From the NCBI GenBank assembly GCA_009780875.1, contig WQZE01000045.1:1-7421 (forward strand): a stretch of 7,421 bases of DNA, written 5' to 3'. This stretch comes from Bacillota bacterium (GTDB lineage: Bacteria > Bacillota > Clostridia > Christensenellales > Pumilibacteraceae). The position numbers and the translations under genes were made by a program. The notes beneath the pieces are model-generated. The model saw nothing but the letters and a program-made list of their open reading frames with translations. It did no database searches and was not told the origin of the DNA. Each line of letters opens with the position of its first letter. Positions within the stretch are counted from its first letter, which is position 1. Below, in pieces: positions 5,103 to 7,421 of the stretch.

Positions 5103-6428
5103 ATGCGAGACAAGGACAGCAACAAAACAAAGGTCACAGACAAGATAGCAAAGACGGTGACCAAGGTTGCCAAGCAAACAGCGACCGCCACACAAAAGGC
5201 GGCAAGCGGCACCAAGAACACAATCAAAAGCGTTGTGAATGGTGCCAAGAAACCCATTTATTTGGATTACTCTGCAAGTACACCGGTGGACAAAGCGGTG
5301 TTGGATGAGATGATACCATACTTTTGTGAGAACTTTGGCAATGCCAACAGTATGCACTCTTTTGGACAAACGGGTGGGGTGGCGTTGGAGAACTCACGCA
5401 AACAAGTGGCACAGTTGTTTGGAGTTGGGTCCAATGAAATTTATTTTACGAGCGGTGGTACAGAGTCCGACAATTGGGCCATCAAAGGGATTATGGGTGC
5501 CCGCAAAGACCGCACCAAGTTGATAACAAGTAGTGTAGAGCACGCTGCCATTATGAGCAGTGCGGAGCAAGTTGCCAAGAGTGGCAAAGAGGTCGTATAC
5601 TTGCCCGTGGATGAGGATGGCTTGGTTTTGCCCGAATATTTGCAAAATGCCATTGATGACAACACCGCACTTGTGTCCGTGATGCTTGCCAACAATGAGG
5701 TGGGCACCATCCAACCCGTTGCAAAACTTGCGGAGATTGCACACAAACACGGTGCATACTTTCATACCGATGCGGTGCAAGCGGTGGGCAGTATGCGTGT
5801 GTATCCAAGAGAGTTGGGCGTAGATTTGATGAGTGCCTCTGGTCACAAGATTTATGGGCCCAAAGGTATTGGAATGTTGTATGTCAAAAACGGTGTCAAG
5901 ATTGATAGGTTTATGATTGGCGGACACCAAGAGCGGTCTATGCGTGGTGGCACCACCAATGTGCCCGTCGTGGTGGGCTTTGCAAAAGCCTTGGAGATTG
6001 CCCTCCGTGACCTTGACAAAAACACAAAGCAAATTGCAGAACTCCGTGATATGTTGGTGGACGGAATTATGTCCCAAGTGCCCTATGTGCATTACAACGG
6101 ACACAAGACATTGCGATTGCCACAAAATGCAAGTTTCAGTTTTGACTATATTGAGGGCGAGGCAATCCTTATGCTTTTGGACCTCAAAGGTATTGCGTGC
6201 AGCAGTGGGTCGGCGTGTAGCAGTGGCTCGTTGTCGCCCTCCCATGTTTTGTTGGCGATGAACAAACCCATAGAGCAAGCCCACGGTTCTTTGCGGTTTA
6301 GTTTGGGCAAACACACCACCAAACAAGATATTGAGTACACCATACAGTCCGTTGTGGACACTTGCAAAGAGTTGAGAAAAATTTCACCGCTCTTTTTGGA
6401 TATGGGGAGCAACGGTACAGAGATTTGA
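5103..6428 (+). CDS. iscS: Cysteine desulfurase with basic N-terminal extension
   Basis: This PLP enzyme removes sulfur from L-cysteine, leaving alanine and a persulfide that is passed to IscU and other acceptors. I chose the ATG at 5103 because GAGGGAGAGG (5088-5097) lies just upstream; the TTG ten codons earlier has no such site. The 441 residues contain PIYLDYSASTP from residue 51, the PLP-stacking H147 (SSVEHAA), D223 (FHTDAVQAVG), Schiff-base K249 (SASGHKIYGPKG) and the catalytic loop SSGSACSSGSLSPSHV, with C372 the active cysteine and a further C366 nearby. These correspond to E. coli H104, D180, K206 and C328. The odd part is residues 1-50: 12 lysines, many threonines and alanines, and no acidic residue after D13. 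E. coli IscS starts only three residues before PIYLDY. iscU follows 109 bp downstream, probably in one transcript. Confidence 0.96.
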   Translation: MRDKDSNKTKVTDKIAKTVTKVAKQTATATQKAASGTKNTIKSVVNGAKKPIYLDYSASTPVDKAVLDEMIPYFCENFGNANSMHSFGQTGGVALENSRKQVAQLFGVGSNEIYFTSGGTESDNWAIKGIMGARKDRTKLITSSVEHAAIMSSAEQVAKSGKEVVYLPVDEDGLVLPEYLQNAIDDNTALVSVMLANNEVGTIQPVAKLAEIAHKHGAYFHTDAVQAVGSMRVYPRELGVDLMSASGHKIYGPKGIGMLYVKNGVKIDRFMIGGHQERSMRGGTTNVPVVVGFAKALEIALRDLDKNTKQIAELRDMLVDGIMSQVPYVHYNGHKTLRLPQNASFSFDYIEGEAILMLLDLKGIACSSGSACSSGSLSPSHVLLAMNKPIEQAHGSLRFSLGKHTTKQDIEYTIQSVVDTCKELRKISPLFLDMGSNGTEI

Positions 6429-6504
6429 GACAATGAGGACATTTTGCCCCAACACAAAATCTCAGTGTTGACAAGCACAAGAGCATAGAGATTTGAGACA
6501 ATGA
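6419..6504. repeat. 18-bp direct repeat across the iscS stop codon
   Basis: AGAGATTTGAGACAATGA occurs at 6419-6436, where it contains the iscS stop codon, and again at 6487-6504. Weaker similarity continues for about 18 more bases (CATTTTGCCCCAA versus CATTGCCTCAA). Between the copies, CAACAC (6450-6455) pairs with GTGTTG (6465-6470). The pattern suggests a local duplication of the 3' end of iscS in the iscS-iscU spacer. Confidence 0.8.
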
Positions 6505-6537
6505 AAGCATTGCCTCAAAACGATAGGAGTTTTTATT

Positions 6538-6918
6538 ATGTACAATCAAAAAGTGATAGATGAATTTAGAAATCCACAAAACGCACACGAGATGCCAGAT
6601 GCTGATTGTGTGGGCGAGGTGGGCGGACCTGAGTGCGGCGATATTATGCGTGTGTATCTCAAAATCAAAGATGGGGTGGTGACCGATGCATCCTTTTTGA
6701 CCTTTGGATGCGCCTCCGCCATTGCAACATCCAGCGTTGCCACACGGCTTGTCAAAGGCAAAACCATTGCCGAGGCACTCAAAGTCACCAACAAACAAGT
6801 GGTGCAAGAGTTGGGCGAACTCCCCGCACAAAAATACCATTGCAGCGTCCTAGCCGAAGAAGCCATCAAAGACGCCATTGACAACTACTACAAACAACAC
6901 CCAGAACTCAAACAATAA
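6538..6918 (+). CDS. iscU: Fe-S cluster assembly scaffold
   Basis: This cytosolic scaffold receives sulfur from IscS and iron, assembles a 2Fe-2S or 4Fe-4S cluster and transfers it to target proteins. The 126 residues match the length of IscU/NifU N-terminal scaffolds. The three ligand cysteines are present: C33 (GPECGD), C58 (FGCASAIA) and C102 (YHCSVLAEEAI). So are D35, which tunes cluster lability, and H101. C24 is an extra cysteine. The ATG is preceded by AGGAG (6525-6529), eight bases away. The LPPVK segment that binds HscA in proteobacteria reads LPAQK here, in keeping with the absence of hscA or hscB nearby. It is a single-domain form with no C-terminal Nfu domain, and it is the last gene before a strong terminator. 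Confidence 0.97.
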   Translation: MYNQKVIDEFRNPQNAHEMPDADCVGEVGGPECGDIMRVYLKIKDGVVTDASFLTFGCASAIATSSVATRLVKGKTIAEALKVTNKQVVQELGELPAQKYHCSVLAEEAIKDAIDNYYKQHPELKQ

Positions 6919-6933
6919 CACAAAAAAGGTAAG

Positions 6934-6975
6934 AACAAAAACCAGTGCACAAGACCGTGCACTGGTTTTTGTTTT
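6934..6975 (+). terminator. Strong rho-independent terminator of iscS-iscU
   Basis: AACAAAAACCAGTGCAC (6934-6950) pairs perfectly with GTGCACTGGTTTTTGTT (6957-6973) around the six-base loop AAGACC. The right arm ends in TTTTTGTTTT. The A-rich left arm means it could also stop transcription arriving from the right. It starts 15 bases after the iscU stop codon. Confidence 0.93.
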
Positions 6976-7049
6976 GCATAGTGTGTCAATATAGGCAAGA
7001 GTACTCAATGCAAACACACGGATAGAATTTGCTAAAAATTTTGAAAAAA

Positions 7050-7069
7050 TTTTGTAGTATACTACAAAA
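7050..7069. promoter_or_regulatory. Perfect 20-bp palindrome upstream of second lipoprotein
   Basis: Bases 7050-7069 (core TGTAGTATACTACA) are fully self-complementary with no central gap, as in the operator of a dimeric repressor. A TATACT -10-like word (7058-7063) sits at the centre, but no good -35 is found 16-18 bases upstream. The nearest candidates, TTGCTA (7029-7034) and TTGAAA (7041-7046), are badly spaced. An operator role is inferred. Confidence 0.6.
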
Positions 7070-7090
7070 GGCTTGACTTTGCCAAGCCTT
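7068..7090. terminator. Hairpin AAGGCTTG/CAAGCCTT
   Basis: AAGGCTTG (7068-7075) pairs perfectly with CAAGCCTT (7083-7090) around a seven-base loop, immediately after the palindrome. On the - strand the stem runs into TTTTG, so it could be a leftward terminator. On the + strand it would lie in the leader of the lipoprotein mRNA, with only TTAATAAAT after it. Its direction of action is undecided. Confidence 0.4.
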
Positions 7091-7182
7091 AATAAATAGG
7101 AATAGGTTAGTTTTTGAAGTGCCTTGTAATTTGGTGCGTTTACAATTTTTGGAGATTATAAAAAATTAGGAAGGAGTTTGGT

Positions 7183-7421
7183 ATGATGAAAAAAAGAATT
7201 TTTAGTTTGGTCTTTCTTGTTGGAATAGTGACAATGTCTGGGTTTTTTATTGGATGTGGGAAAGCGGATTTGGAGCGTCCGCCTGTGCCTAGTGATTTGG
7301 TTATGATTGATGGAGCATTGACTTGGGGTGAGGTTGCCATTGCGGATGGGTATAATGTTTATGCGGGGAATACTAAAATTAACGGTACTGAGTCACCAAG
7401 AAATACGACAGTATTTGTTGA
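7183..7421 (+). CDS. Lipoprotein with Fn3-like start, partial at right edge
   Basis: The frame is open to the window end (79 full codons). It starts at ATGATG with GGAAGGAG (7169-7176) upstream, a strong ribosome binding site. Residues 1-24 form a signal peptide (MMKKRIFSLVFLVGIV, then a hydrophobic stretch). The lipobox-like F22-I23-G24-C25 has an atypical Phe at -3. After C25, residues of about 40-70 read IDGALTWGEVAIADGYNVYAG, the pattern of a fibronectin type III-like domain (tryptophan strand, then GYNVY). Such domains commonly build cell-surface proteins that bind glycans or other proteins. The upstream palindrome and hairpin may control it. The C-terminal function cannot be seen. Confidence 0.85.
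   Translation, partial: MMKKRIFSLVFLVGIVTMSGFFIGCGKADLERPPVPSDLVMIDGALTWGEVAIADGYNVYAGNTKINGTESPRNTTVFV

Noticed and set aside
5394..6326. Long leftward open frame (310 codons) inside iscS
   Set aside because: It is a shadow of the strongly conserved cysteine desulfurase gene on the other strand.

Overview
The window looks like chromosomal DNA of an uncultivated low-to-moderate GC Gram-positive bacterium, most likely a gut-type Clostridia (Bacillota). Supporting signs are strong AGGAG-type ribosome binding sites, two near-consensus sigma-A promoters, lipobox lipoproteins, heavy use of TTG for leucine, and a stand-alone iscS-iscU pair. The genus cannot be told from this sequence. All five protein genes I accept are on the + strand.

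Region 1 (1-928) has no convincing protein gene but is the most unusual part. It holds what I read as the RNA half of a type II CRISPR system. A tracrRNA candidate lies at about 231-328: an anti-repeat, a lower stem, two hairpins and a T-run terminator. About 120 bp downstream is a one-spacer mini-array, with two identical 36-bp repeats flanking a 30-bp spacer (452-553). The repeat and the anti-repeat pair over 14 contiguous bases, with the GA/GAGU bulge expected for Cas9 guide RNAs. No cas gene is in the window. After the array come an AT-rich inverted repeat, a 22-bp direct repeat, a left-facing terminator-like hairpin and an 8-bp microsatellite.

Region 2 (929-3511) is a large predicted surface lipoprotein (717 aa, Ig-like front, probable beta-helix middle). 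It is followed by a hairpin-rich 429-bp intergenic stretch ending in a consensus promoter whose -35 box overlaps a 33-bp palindromic element.

Region 3 (3512-6975) is housekeeping. glyA (serine hydroxymethyltransferase) is followed by a probable two-gene Fe-S assembly operon, iscS-iscU. That operon has its own consensus promoter, a roughly 240-nt structured leader and a strong terminator. IscS supplies sulfur from cysteine and IscU is the scaffold on which the cluster is built. The IscS here carries an unusual 47-residue lysine/threonine-rich N-terminal extension.

Region 4 (6976-7421) contains a perfect 20-bp palindrome, a hairpin, and the start of a second lipoprotein with an Fn3-like sequence that runs off the right edge.
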